Assembly (NCBI GenBank): GCA_907165065.1
Contig: OU015525.1
Coordinates: 4,096,622 to 4,160,621 of the forward strand
DNA: 64,000 nucleotides
Direction: 5' to 3'
Source of the DNA: Caprimulgus europaeus
Taxonomy: Eukaryota; Chordata; Aves; Caprimulgiformes; Caprimulgidae
The translations under genes were made by a program, and so were the position numbers. Positions 50,581 through 62,125 of this stretch are shown one piece after another (the stretch's first letter is position 1; each line of letters begins with the position of its first letter). The notes beneath the pieces were generated by a model. It was not told the origin of the DNA. It did not search any database and saw only the letters and a program-made list of their open reading frames with translations.

Positions 50581-50841
50581 ACAAGGGGCAATGAGCAAAA
50601 ACTGGAACATCAAAAGTTCCAGACAAACCTAAGGAAAAACTTCTTTCCTGTGAGGGTGCCAGAGCCCTGGGACAGGCTGCCCAGAGAGGCTCTGGAGTCT
50701 TCATCTCTGGAGATGTTCAAAACCCACCCGGCCACTTTCCTGTGCAACCTGGTGTAGGGAACCTGCTTTGGCAGAGGGGTTGGACTAGATGATCTCCTGA
50801 GGTCCCTTCCAACCCCCACCATTCTGTGATTCTGTGATTCT
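50581..50841 (+). mobile_element. CR1 3' tail nested in an LTR
   Basis: Begins ACAAGGGGCAATGAGCAAAA and runs through AAAAACTTCTTTCCTGTGAG, GGACAGGCTGCCCAGAGAGG, GGTTGGACTAGATGATCTCC and TCCCTTCCAACC to ATTCTGTGATTCTGTGATTC. It matches a CR1 3' end closely. LTR sequence on both sides resumes without evident loss, so the CR1 inserted after the LTR. Confidence 0.96.
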
Positions 50842-50984
50842 AGTTCTCTCTTCTTGGAAACTGCCCAAGTGTCCTTGTAGTTATCAACTTTGTTCTCATA
50901 ATAATCTTCACTGAAACCAACACAGTGTTTTCTAGCTACTAAGAAGAAAATTAGCCCTATCCTAGCAAAAACCAGGACATGGTG

Positions 50985-51659
50985 CCACCGTAATACAGAG
51001 GACAAACAAGCTGTGCTTTAACTGTAAAGACCCAGTGGCAGTGAGGAGAAAAGGAACTTGTTGGTGAGTTTATAATTTAAGAAAGCAGTATGCCAAGCAC
51101 AAAGGCAATCCCTGGCTGTATGATGGGACAGCAATGTTCACAGTGTGTTCTTCAGAGAGACAGATGAAACTTTTCTGATGAAACACAAATATTAGGAAAT
51201 GTTCACTTGAGCAAGTTTGTAAACTGGTCTTCAAATGCATAAAACGAACCAAATCTGGGTTCTACCCAAGACCATAACACAAAATCCACAGATTTTGACC
51301 TAGTTCTAAATTCATTAGAAGACATGGCAGAGTTTTCAGTTCTCCTGACTAGAAAAACTGCTTTGTAATTAAACTCTATGTCCATTTGGGCCAGTTGGTG
51401 ACTTCAACACAGAGGGAGGTGAAAACTCAATTCTTACTAAGATAGTGAGATTTTATTCCTGCACAAAACAAATGTAATAAAATAAATGTTGACTATAATC
51501 TTTACTAGAGGAAGATGAGGATTTTATCGCTTCCGGATGTCTTCTCACCTTTTTCCTCCATCCCAGTGGATGGATAGCTCAGTTACTGGTGAGCCTGAAC
51601 TGCCACGAGCTATAGCACAGTATTTCAACACAAGCCAAAATCAAAGGAAGGCAGAACAA
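50985..51659. other. Intergenic DNA, no gene seen
   Basis: About 0.7 kb between an LTR and a CR1. Short minus-strand frames of 60 codons have no motif. Confidence 0.55.
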
Positions 51660-52098
51660 AAATGTTCAGAGGAATGGAATGCCTCTCCTGTGAAGGAAGG
51701 CTGAGAGAGTTGGGGTTGTTCAGCCTGGAGAAGAGAAGGCTCTGGGGAGACCTTAATGTGGCCTTTCAGTACTTAAAGGGAGCCTGTAAGAAAGATGGGG
51801 ACAGACTTTTTGCAGGGCCTGTAGTGATAGGACAAGGGGTGATGGTTTTAAACTAAAAGAGGGGAGATCTAGACTAGATGGAAGGAAGAAATGTTTTACA
51901 AACAGGGTGGTGAAGCACTGGCACAGGTTGTCCAGAGAGGTGGTAGAAGCCCCATCCCTGGAAACATTCAAGGCCAGGTTGGATGGGGCTCTGAACAACC
52001 TGATCTGGTTGAAGATGCCCCTGCTCACTGGAGGGGAGTTGGACTAGATGACCTTTAAAGATCTCTTCCAACCCAAACCATTCTATGATTCTATGATC
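51660..52098 (+). mobile_element. CR1 3' end
   Basis: A 440-bp CR1 beginning in the ORF2 C-terminus (GGAATGGAATGCCTCTCCTG, encoding a [20 protein letters not shown] version of the CR1 motif). It continues through CAGGTTGTCCAGAGAGGTGG and GAGTTGGACTAGATGACC to CATTCTATGATTCTATGAT. One frame stays open for 64 codons (51662-51856) and then ends; the reverse-transcriptase core is absent. The TTCTATGA tail and AAACATTCAAGGCCAGGTTG place it in a different subfamily from 13864 and 31960. Confidence 0.95.
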
Positions 52099-52753
52099 TG
52101 AAGACACTTAAAAATGACTGAGCAGCATTAGACCAAGAGAAGGAAAGGTGCAGGACTGGAGGGTTGCTTCCCATTAGCCATACCATGATATGCCTCCCTT
52201 CTTGTCAGATAGGACAAGACTCTTAGATTGCTTTGTGGGAATGATCATGCAATGCTTTAGGAAAATGCTAACATCAAGGAAATAAACAAACAAACAAAAA
52301 CCTGTTTCCTCTTTGCTTATAGTTTCCCCAACTTATTTTTCTTTAGTTGGCAAGAAATGGACTGAGTGTAAAATTCAGTTTTGCTTCATGGTTCTCTTAT
52401 TTGTTTTATTCAGCTATGCAGTGCTGTGGTGCCAAGCTATCATCCCAACTTATGCATTATTTACTAGTTAATATCTCAAAACAGATGTCTCTAAATAAAA
52501 TATTTTTTTTTTCCACTTGCTTGTCTGCCTGAGGGCCAAATATGAGGAACATAACACCTTCTTGATAATGTGCAGTAGACTCAAATCATGACATTGGGAT
52601 CACTGAACCCCTGTCAGAGTTGGAACTTGGAGCATTGAGAAATTTGTAGCAACACGTGTCTCTCCACATCAGTGTAAGTATTTCCCAATTCAGGACTCTT
52701 GTATATCTTTCATTTTTAATTATCCATTTTAGCCCTACACATCTGCTAATTTC
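52099..52753. other. Intergenic DNA, no gene seen
   Basis: AT-rich spacer with a small (AAAC)n run near 52285-52300. No gene signal. Confidence 0.55.
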
Positions 52754-52758
52754 AAAGA

Positions 52759-53786
52759 TGTGGTGGTTTAAAACCACAGACACTCACTCACCCCCACAGA
52801 CCAGTGGGATGAGGGAGATAAAACACAACAGAAGTGGCTTGTGGGTCAAAATGAGGACAGGGAGGGCTCACTCACCAATTATGGTCACGGGTAAAACAGA
52901 CTCGACTTGGGGAAAAAAATATAAATTTAATTTGTTACCAATCAAACAGATTAGGATAATGAGACATAATAACCACATCTTAAAACATATTCCCCCCACA
53001 TCTCCCTTCTTTCCTGGGCTCAGATTACTTTGCTCCTGATTTCTCTACCTCCTCCCATAGCAGTGGCACAGGGGGAACTGGGGATGGGGGTTGCAGTCAG
53101 TTTGTCTGACACTTCTTTCTCCTCATGGGAATGGCTTCTTGCATCCTCCCCCACTCCAGCATGAGGTCCCTCCCACAGGCTAAATTAGTTCAGGACAAAG
53201 TGTTCCAATGTAGGCTTCCCACAGAATCATGGACTTCTTTGGGCACAGCCCCTGGCTTCAGCGTGAAGACGTCCATGGGCTGGAGACGGGTCTCTGCTCC
53301 AGCAGACTTCCTCCTCCTGCTCTGGCATGAGTGTCTCTGGGGTCTTCTGCTCTGTTGTGAGCTCTCCATATAGTCAGAGCTGCCTTTGGGCACAGCATCC
53401 TGCTCCAATATGAAGTAATCTGTAGGCTACATGTGGATATTTGCTCCACCATTAACCTCCATGGCTCCAGGGGAATTCCATTCACCTTCTCCTTCCCTGC
53501 TCTTTTCCTTACTGACCTGGGTGTCTGTGGTTGTCTCTCTCACATTCCCCCCTCCTCTCTTGTCCAGTTGTTGATGTTTCCTAATCACTCTCCCTTTTGC
53601 CAAATCATTTCTCCCCTCATAAATATGGATTCATAGAGGTGTTTCCTTATCGCTGACTGGCTTAGCCTGGCCTGGAGATGGGTCTGCCTTGGAGCCAGGG
53701 GAGCTTCATGAAGCTTCTCACAGGGGCCATTGCTGTAGCCTCTTGCCCTGCTACCAAAATCCACCCCCCTACACAAACCCTATACA
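52759..53786 (-). mobile_element. Solo ERVL-like LTR, family A, diverged copy 3
   Basis: A 1028-bp relative of the LTRs at 1039 and 37433. The plus strand begins TGTGGTGGTTTAAAACCAC and ends AACCCTATACA. The flanks AAAGA (52754-52758) and AAGGA (53787-53791) match at four of five positions. The block GTAAAACAGACTCGACTTGG is nearly identical to copy 1, whereas the repeat region is much altered. On minus the TATA-like box is CATATTTATG (53618-53627) and the poly(A) signal ATTAAA (52926-52931). It probably represents another subfamily. Several overlapping open frames (up to 127 codons at 52656-53039) are incidental. Confidence 0.9.
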
Positions 53787-54574
53787 AAGGATTATATATT
53801 TCTTGCAGATTCTGTGTGGCAGAAAGTCCATATATCAAGGGATGGTCTGATTGAGTCAGAAAAAAAGTATTCCCTGGAAGCAGGCAAGTACACATAGGAA
53901 CAGGCACAACTCTAATTAGCCAAGTGGAACGTGCATTTAACCAGTGCATTCAACTTTGTATTTAGCACATATTGCCTTATCTCTGTGTTTTTCAAACTGG
54001 TGCTGAACAGTTCATGAAATACTGGGATGGGATGTCCATGTTTCTTTTTTCCCTCCATGGATAATTATATCACTTTACTGATCTTTCCATTAGGTACTAG
54101 TGAAACTTGTGGACTAGTAAAAAGTTCCATAGCAAGAAGGTTCATGAAGTTGAAATGCCACTGAGGACACTCTTCACAATCCTCTCCCTACCACACAAAT
54201 GATGTCTCTTAAGTCTTTGGAAAACATATGGGCTGCAGAGAAACAAGTCCTGAGCTGGCATAGGCTAATTCTCTGGAGGACTTTGATGTTCAGGATCAAA
54301 GATAAGAATGGGTTGGCATTTCAGTGGGACCCAAAACACATTTGAGCTGTGCCTTCATCTTGTTCATGAAGGGATGAAGGATGGATCAATGAATTCTGTA
54401 ATCAGACTTTCTCTGCAGGTGGAGGCTTTACCCTCAGCTTTCATGAACTGTAAGAAACTCATATGTAAGCCAGGGCTGTGTAGTTGCCTACGACTACATC
54501 TGGATATTCTGTCCAGATATGAATTTAAGTGGCAGTTTTAGGGACTCTTCTGGAAGGCAAGAAACCCAGTGGGC

Positions 54575-54634
54575 TTTTTTATATATATATATTTATTTAT
54601 ATATTTTTTTTTAATTTAACTTTTTTTTTTTTTC
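54575..54634. repeat. T-rich and (TA)n low-complexity tract
   Basis: T6, (AT)8-like, TTTATTTATATA, then long T-runs around 54603-54634. Simple sequence. Confidence 0.85.
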
Positions 54635-55531
54635 TTGGCATCTCTTACCTTATTTTCTCACAGTCTTCACAAAGAAAGTGTTTTTTTAATAGTCTTAAAT
54701 GAGTGTTCTAGGAGAAGGGTAAATTTCTTCAACACAAGATCAACCTCCCAAACTATAATTTTGTCTAAATGAAGATTGAGATGAGATGTTTTATGAGATA
54801 TTTTCACTTACATGAAAGAATTTCATCTGTGCAAAGTTTTGTCATTATACATAGAGATATATGTATGTATATATACATATACACGTACATTATACAAAGA
54901 GATCTCCCAATCTGAGAAGACTGCAGTTTGTGGAAGAGATGCTCATGAGTGGCACAAAATAATTAGTCCTGTCTTTGTTTTAAAGGATGGGACCCAATGT
55001 AGGCACACATGGCCTTCATGGGAGCTCATGGTGTGCCTGGGAGAAAGAGGTTGTATTGAGTGTCTGTAGGCAGTGTAGAAAGGACTACACTATGATTTGG
55101 GTAATAGTAGGAGGACAGGGCTTACATTCTGGATGCCAGAAAGAGGAAAAGACAAATATTTACTGAATAAAAGAAGAGGTGGAAAATAAGATTAAGGCAG
55201 TGAAGACAGCCTGGAAAAATACATACTTTACGATCTACTGCTTTGGGTACAGAAGAAAGCCTGAAGTGATTAATTCATGTGCCAATAATCACAAAGTAGA
55301 TAGGAAGCAAGGTTAAGAGTAATACCCTGCAGAGTCCACAGCCAGAGCTGTAACCACAAAGCCATTCTGCTCACAGCTGCGTTCTGCATCTCACAATTTG
55401 CATACGTTCCCTATAGATTTATTTGTCCCGGCAACACTTGGCAAAGCACATGTTCTGAATTTCAGGGAAATTTGCAGAAATAGTAAAACACAGCTATTTC
55501 AGAGCTTAAAAGCTAGCTACACAGGATGAAA

Positions 55532-55537
<6 letters not shown>

Positions 55538-55565
<28 letters not shown>
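55538..55565. repeat. Poly(A) run of 28
   Basis: Twenty-eight uninterrupted A residues, preceded by GATGAAAAAAAGT and followed by GAAAAACAATAG. I looked upstream for a retroposed gene body ending here and found no recognisable one, and no AATAAA within 30 bp. It may be a plain A-tract. Confidence 0.85.
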
Positions 55566-57915
55566 GAAAAACAATAGTCAGGGTACCTTGTCAGTAATGG
55601 CAAATTATCTAATTATAGAGGAGGAAAGACTAAAGTTAACTAATTGTTCACAGATTTCTCATCCTTACCCCTGCCAATCTCTAATATATGTGCACCCCTA
55701 GCAATTACCCAGCAGTTATCTACAACATTCACAAAATTAAGTAAATTACAAATGGGCCCACTCTGGGCAGTGCATGCCAGGCTTGGCTCTCCAGTGAACC
55801 ACATAATGCTCTGCAGCATTTGGCTTTTCTCAGCAGGTACATTAGTTAAGGTGTATGAACCTAATCAGTTGGAGTGAATGCACACCAGTAAGTATGCTTG
55901 GAAGAGTGGAGACATTCAACTTTCATGAGAGATGAGGAGAAACTCTGACTGCTCTGCTTTGGCTTCTCTCCCCTCCAGCAACATCTATGCAAAATGTAAT
56001 CCTCATTTCAGTCCCATACAGAGCGATGTAGTCTCCCTAGGCTTCTATCTTAATCCCTATTGTGCATGTCCAGAGTAGGCAAAGATACCTAGAAGGGACC
56101 TGAAATAGAGTAAGGCAGTAACCAAACATTTGCTGAAAGAACTGCTGAAACTTTAGAGGATGTTGTTGTCAGTGCCCAGTCAGCAACTAGGGATTGAACC
56201 CACTAGAGAGAAAAATGGTTATAACTATTGAAAAATATAACCAATTTGATTGAGACAAGATGGAAATGTCTATGCTTTGAGGGCTAGATTTCAATATACA
56301 GTCTCTGCTGAGTCAGTTCACCTTGGTCTACTTCTAAAAATCACATCTAGTTGGTTCCTGAGCCAGCTACTCCCTACTTCTGGGAAACTTGAGTGTCTAG
56401 TATTTATGGTCTCATTTGAGAGTTGTGTTGTTCATACTTGGCCTAGCTAGTGGGCTCTCTTGCTCTTCCTCCTCTTGCCTTTCTTCTTCACAGAAGGCCA
56501 AACACTACAACAGAAGGAGAAAAAAGATCAATCACAGCCTCTAGCCCAGGTAAATGAACAACTGATACTATTTCAGACAATACCTTTGCCCTTATCACTT
56601 GATCTTGGGTGGCCACACATCCAACTTCGTATACTAGAGAAGTCTGCAGTTAGGGTGGCGTTTCACCCACAATGATATATTTATTTACCCTGTATGAATG
56701 CTTATCCTTCTCTGCCAAAATTATTTAGGTTCAGTCTCCAGCAAGAATTGGCTTTTGCAACTGGTACATCTGGAGACACAAAATAAAAGGTATTTATATC
56801 CTTTGCCATCTGGAAATTATAGGACAATGTATTGAGAACATCAGAAAGATCAAGAGAACATATCCAGCATATGCTGTATGTTTTTATTGTATTGCTCTGT
56901 AGCACTAGCTACATTGTCATTTTACTGTCAACTAAAATCAACCAGATATTAACATGAGATGTTGTAATCTCTGAAGTCTTAGGTCTATTTCTCAAGAGAA
57001 TTCTGAAGTCCTTAGAGAACAAAAAGGCTGCTATTCCTCTCTGGGGACAGACAATTCAGTCACTCTGAACACTAAGATATCTATGACTGAACTTCAAAGG
57101 GGAATGTATGGATTGCTGACATCTAAAGAAATGAATTGTAAATATTACACTCAGTACTTGAACCTGAATGGATGCAAAAAAGTGAAGGAAAAAAGTTCAT
57201 ACTAGAAACTCATGACTGCAAAGTAGAGTCCATGTCATCTATCTATTTTTTTCTGTCTTAAAGTTAGGTGTTCACTGTTAGCTTGTCAACCAGAATCCTT
57301 CTATGGTCAATAGAGATGAATAGGCACCTCCAAAGAATGAGTCATCCTATCTATCTGGGGACAAGATGAATCATCCACTAGAAGTGCATTTCTTTCTCTA
57401 TCTTTGGTTTCAGATCTGAAGAGAAGTGTGAGCAACTGAAAGATGTGTTCAGGTTTTTGCAACTGCATAAAATGTCATAATGAAAATATTACCTCTCCTT
57501 ACAAAATCTGTCTTGTTTATATCTTCAAACCATCATGACAGCAACAATAATGTTCCCCTCTGTAGAGAGAGTTCTGTTTAGCCTGGAGACTTATCTTTCT
57601 GGTAGATGAAGTTAGGTGACATGAATCTCATGCAAACTGTTTACAAACTTCAGTCTAAAAGTTACACATACTTTCCAAAGGTTATGAAGGATGCTTTGAA
57701 CACTTTTAAGTCTTTTTCAGATACATCAAAAGTTTATCTGATTAGGAGATATGTAGTTATTTTTCTTTGAAAGTTGTCTAGGGTACACTAACACTTTTTA
57801 TCAAGATTTACATACAATTGCCATGAGATTCAATCTGATTAAAAATAAAATGTTTTGAAATGCCTTTGCTTTGTTGTTTTTTCCTTCCCTCTCAGAATGG
57901 AAATTGTAAGCAGTG

Positions 57916-58573
57916 TGTGATAGTTTCGCTGGGCTAGCCCTTGGCTAGCAGCCAACACAGTTGTTCACCTACTTCCCCTGACCTTCAGGGGATAGGAGAG
58001 AGGACTGGGGGGCAAGGGTAAGGAGGCTTGAAAGGTTGAGATAAGAACAGATTAATAATAGAAATAAAAGAAAACTTTAAAAACCCCTAATATTAAAATA
58101 GTAGTTATAATGATAACAGTAATAAAATATACAAAGGAGTGATAGCCAGTGCAATTGCTCACCACCCACTGATAAGCCTGGCCCATTCCCAGATAACGAT
58201 CCCGAGGGAGCAACGATCCCAAACCAAAACTGCAGTCCCAGAAGAGCGAGAGCCCCAGAAAAAGCCAGAGAGAATCACCCCACTTTCTGCTCAGCCCTGG
58301 ATAATATACTAAACATGACATGATATGATATGGAATATTTCATTGGCACATCCAAATGCCAGTTTTGGGCTTTGCTATTCACTGCACTTCTCCCTCCCAG
58401 TCCTAATGCAGCTGTGAACCAGCCAAACACAGTGGCCTTGAGCTCCAGCAACAACTCATAGTATTAGTATTTTTATCAATGTTCTTCTCACAATAAGTCT
58501 TACACCAGAACCAAAACACAACTATTCTAACTACTAAGAAGAAAATTAACTCTATCCAAGAAAAACTAGGACA
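57916..58573 (-). mobile_element. Solo ERVL-like LTR, family B, copy 4
   Basis: A 658-bp LTR flanked by a perfect duplication CAGTG (57911-57915, 58574-58578). On plus it begins TGTGATAGTTTCGCTGGG and ends AAAAACTAGGACA. On minus it has CATATCATATCATGTCATG and a TATA-like AGTATATTAT (58301-58310). The usual ATTAAA near the T-rich track reads ATTAAT, so its poly(A) signal may be weakened. It is the closest relative of the interrupted copy at 50130: both share TGTGATAGTTT and the ATATCATATCA repeats. No internal genes. Confidence 0.94.
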
Positions 58574-58578
58574 CAGTG

Positions 58579-61500
58579 TAAGATATTCAGCTTTATTGAA
58601 ACATTATGTAGGGAAAGAATTTGTCCAAGAACCAATATTATGTCCATATATATCCTTTAATTCATTATCAGCTCTCTCAAACAAACTGAGGAGAAAATCT
58701 GAAAGATATTAATATAATTGAATTAATATGAATGTTATCCTCAGCACGGATATCCTTTAACACACATGGTCTAATTATCTAAAATCTGTTCTACACTGGA
58801 ACTCAAATCAGATGATTGCTGTTCCTGGCCATAAAACACATGAATCATGACAATGGTTTCATGGGATTTCTAGCCTGAGACTTTAAATCCTAAAAGCCTT
58901 GACATGTAAATAAGGTTTTTCATGGTTTAATATTTCAAGTATTCTTATGGCCAGGAAGGCATATTAGATTAGACTGAAGTTCTTTTAGACTTGTTAATGA
59001 AAAGCATGACAAGGTTCAGTGGGTGAAAAGTGACATATTTCAACTGGCTCTGTGGGTCACTGTCTTCATCTGTCAAGTCAACATGTCAACAGCTGAAATT
59101 CTGGCATAGCAGAGATATTAAGATATGATCTGTTCTTTCATGCTAAAAGTCAGGATGCCAATCCAATGAAAAACTGTGGAACAGCCATTAAAAAACATTT
59201 TAGCACTTTGGAAACCAAGAGACCACATTAAAAAGTTTAAGTGGACTAATTACTTCAATTACATTACAAACCAAAGCTGGGTTTTTACAGCCCTGTATTT
59301 CAGTCCTTGCTGTTTCTTGCTAATGAAGTTAGCTATTAAATAAACAGGATGATGCTCTGTTTTTTTACTGACCTGCCAAACATAAAGACTTTTTACTGCT
59401 CAGAATAGGGGCAGAATGCAGGGATGAGGACTAAGTTGACAAGCTTTATGAAAACTTGTGATCTCCAAGCTGTAGGGAGAAGCAATATTTGTACATAGGA
59501 TAAAAATTTGACTTAACTCACAGTAAAAACATGACCATTCTCCAACACAGGGAATATGCAAGTCATGTTTTGGCACTTGTGCGGATGCCAGATGGTGACA
59601 CACGTGACAACACTAAAAGCTGGATCAATATGATCTCTTAACAGTTAGCATAAGGAAGATTTTGTACAACTAAGTGGTGGGACATTAAAGTTCACTATAT
59701 CTGATAGTAAAGAGTGATGAAGGACGTTCTCTTTATCTGTAATACTGATACTATGATATTACAATTCTCATGCAGCACTATGGATATTTGTGGCTCTCCT
59801 GTCACTCTGAGGGTCATGTAAATAGAACCATGGTACTAAAATCTGCTCCCCAAAGCATAATTCCATTTTATCCAGCAATATCCTTCTGAATTCCAGGGAG
59901 AAAATTTCTCCTTAGCATCATAAAAAGCAAAACAGGACTTCAGAGAGCCTTAGGTTCTTTTGCTTGAGGCAAGGGATGAATCTCATTCCTCAGGTTTTGA
60001 GGATCTTTAAAATTACAACTACAGTGATCTTCGCTTTAAGCTACCAGATACAGGTAGTGTAAAAATTCATGCTGTCCATTAGTGGGTGAGGAACTCCTTC
60101 CAACAGGTTGGTTACCATTGATGGATATTTGCTACCCATAGTGCAAGATGTATGCAAGAGTATCAGAAGCTTTTTGCTTCCATTTTTCCATGGAAAAGGT
60201 AAGTCTCCTCACTGCTGGGTAGCATTTTTTTTACTCTGCTAAACAGGCTTCAATTTTGTGAGTAGAGTGATTTTTTTTTAAATTTTTTTTAAGCATCACC
60301 TGATGGAATCAGTTTAAATTGTGGGGACTCCACGGATATCAGTATGCACATGCTGTGACACAGCCAGATTGTTTTACTATCATGGCATTCATTAGCAGAC
60401 TTGGATCACTGTTATGTTTGCAAGGCTGGTGTATCATTTATGACACATTGTGCATGATACAATAGTACTTTTCTCTTCAGGAAATGGAAAGCTTTTCCTC
60501 TGGGCACAGTGTAGCTGAAAGAAGTCTGCAGCCTGTATTTTGTGGATGACGTTTCTGACAACCTTAGAGAAAATGTTGTGAAATCTCCCCTTGACTTTTG
60601 CTGAGCTACAATCATTAGAAATGCTGACGTTCTGCAAAAGAATTCTATAAAGTAAAATATGACCAAACTGGCCCTTAGGGAATCCCTAAGAGAAATTAAA
60701 AGGTAATTTTCTTGTTCTGATTTATCTGATTGTATCACAATTACATTTATTTATCTGTTGTTTTTAAAAAGAACTCTGAGCACCAATTCAAAGCCTTTGG
60801 CTAAGGTAGCTGAAACACTCCACAGGATGCTTCATGGTAGCCACTGGTTTAACTATAGGGTGCATACTGCAATATTGCAATTAGCACCTTAAAACCAAGT
60901 TGTTATTATATTATTTCCATTGCAGTTTCTCCATTATGTATTTTACGTCATACTGACAAGTTTCTGACTATTCCCTAATGTTTAGTATAGAACTAAATTT
61001 CATCCACTTTGCTTAGGAACAAATAGATCCTCTAGTGTTGTATCAAAACCTTCAGATTTTACTTTGATGAGGAAAGGAAAAGCTACTAATCCTTTCATAG
61101 CGCAGCAGAACTGAGGTTCAGACACCAGGCACTCTTTAGAGGTTGCTGTCAGTGTTTTTGATTCAATGAGAAAAGCTCTTGATGTAGCTACTCAAGCAAT
61201 TAGGAGAAGGATATTGCTGACCCCATCCTCTGTGTCTTCACCATGCCTAGAAAGTTCCTATGTATTGAGGTGTTTCTTCTTTACATAGAAATATTGCTGG
61301 TCCTTGTTCAGAGAGGTTTGTTTTTCAATGACACAGAATTAAATTAGATATAGTCTTGGGGTTCAGAGTATTTGTTTTTATTCTCTTATTGATGTCCTAC
61401 TATTGCATTAAGCCAATAACAAATCAATGATATAGGAGAAATAGAGATAATGTCACAAGAGAAACAGCAGCCAAAGGAGCTTGTCCTGGAGAAAGAAATG

Positions 61501-61903
61501 AACTTAGAAAGCATCTTCCAGTAAGATTTGTGAATCAAGACCATGACATTCATTCTTGAATTTATAGGCAGCACAGATGGAAGAGCTAAATTGTTTATTT
61601 AAAATACAGAAAGAAAGAAAAGATTTATTTCACAGTCTCTCTGAATCGATTATTTAAGTTTGGGAAGGTAGCTAAAACTTTATGCAGCTTGCAGTCTTTG
61701 TGAAATTTGCTGCAGACAGACTGCTTGTAGGATGAGAAGCAAGGTAATAGAATGGTTTTCGTAGTAAATTACAGGAGTGGTATGCAGAAATTATCAGAAA
61801 CATTAATACCTGGGTGACTGTAGAAATGCATGGAAATGTTATTTTTCTTCCTTGGATTGCAATGCATAGCATACACCAAGCCAGTCATGTTGTAGTGTTC
61901 ATT
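58579..61903. other. 3.3 kb intergenic DNA, no gene seen
   Basis: AT-rich unique-looking sequence. The largest frame is 108 codons on minus (60412-60738) and a second frame of 67 codons overlaps it. Neither has a recognised motif. ATTA-type homeodomain cores occur at about 59245-59265. No transposon recognised. Confidence 0.55.
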
Positions 61904-62125
61904 ACCTTCAGACAGTTAATTAGACTGCCAGGACTTCTCAAATATGATGGATAGTGGCCTAGCAACTTCATCTGCCACTCCTCTCAGGACCTGCGGATGC
62001 ACCTCATCAGGTCCCACAGACTTGTGGATCTTCAGGTTCCTCAGCTGGTCTCATACTTGATCTTCTCCTACAGTGGGTGGCTCTTCATTCTCCCAGTCCC
62101 TGCCTCTACCTTCCATGACTTTATT
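61904..62125 (-). mobile_element. CR1 internal fragment, RT N-terminal part
   Basis: Read on minus it encodes a NEEPPTVGEDQV-like stretch, then [18 protein letters not shown] and [13 protein letters not shown]. These are hallmarks of the start of the CR1 reverse-transcriptase domain, ahead of the catalytic core. A stop interrupts QV*DQL and another follows SWQSN. The fragment has neither the 5' nor the 3' end of CR1. Standard CR1 insertions keep their 3' ends, so a later deletion or rearrangement must have removed it. Confidence 0.88.

Larger units (their letters stand above)
50130..50979 (-). mobile_element. Solo ERVL-like LTR, family B, copy 3, interrupted by CR1
   Basis: On plus it begins TGTGATAGTTTAGCG and ends AAAAACCAGGACA. 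The flanks GGGTG (50125-50129) and TGGTG (50980-50984) agree at four of five positions. On minus it has the ATATCATATCACATCATG stretch, a TATA-like AGTATATTA (50466-50474) and ATTAAA (50258-50263). About 260 bp of CR1 (50581-50841) is inserted in U3. Without it the LTR is about 590 bp, close to its relatives. An (AT)n run (50319-50341) has expanded in the part that is TTA-rich in copy 1. Confidence 0.92.
53792..57910. other. 4.1 kb intergenic DNA with A/T tracts
   Basis: AT-rich sequence with simple repeats at 54575-54634 (TA and T runs), 54847-54896 (TATG/TATA) and a 28-base poly(A) at 55538. No transposon or coding exon is recognised; open frames reach 85 codons without motifs. Confidence 0.55.

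Noticed and set aside
60412-60738. 108-codon minus-strand open frame with an overlapping 67-codon frame
   Set aside because: No similarity or motif. Overlapping openings in two frames suggest low stop density by chance.
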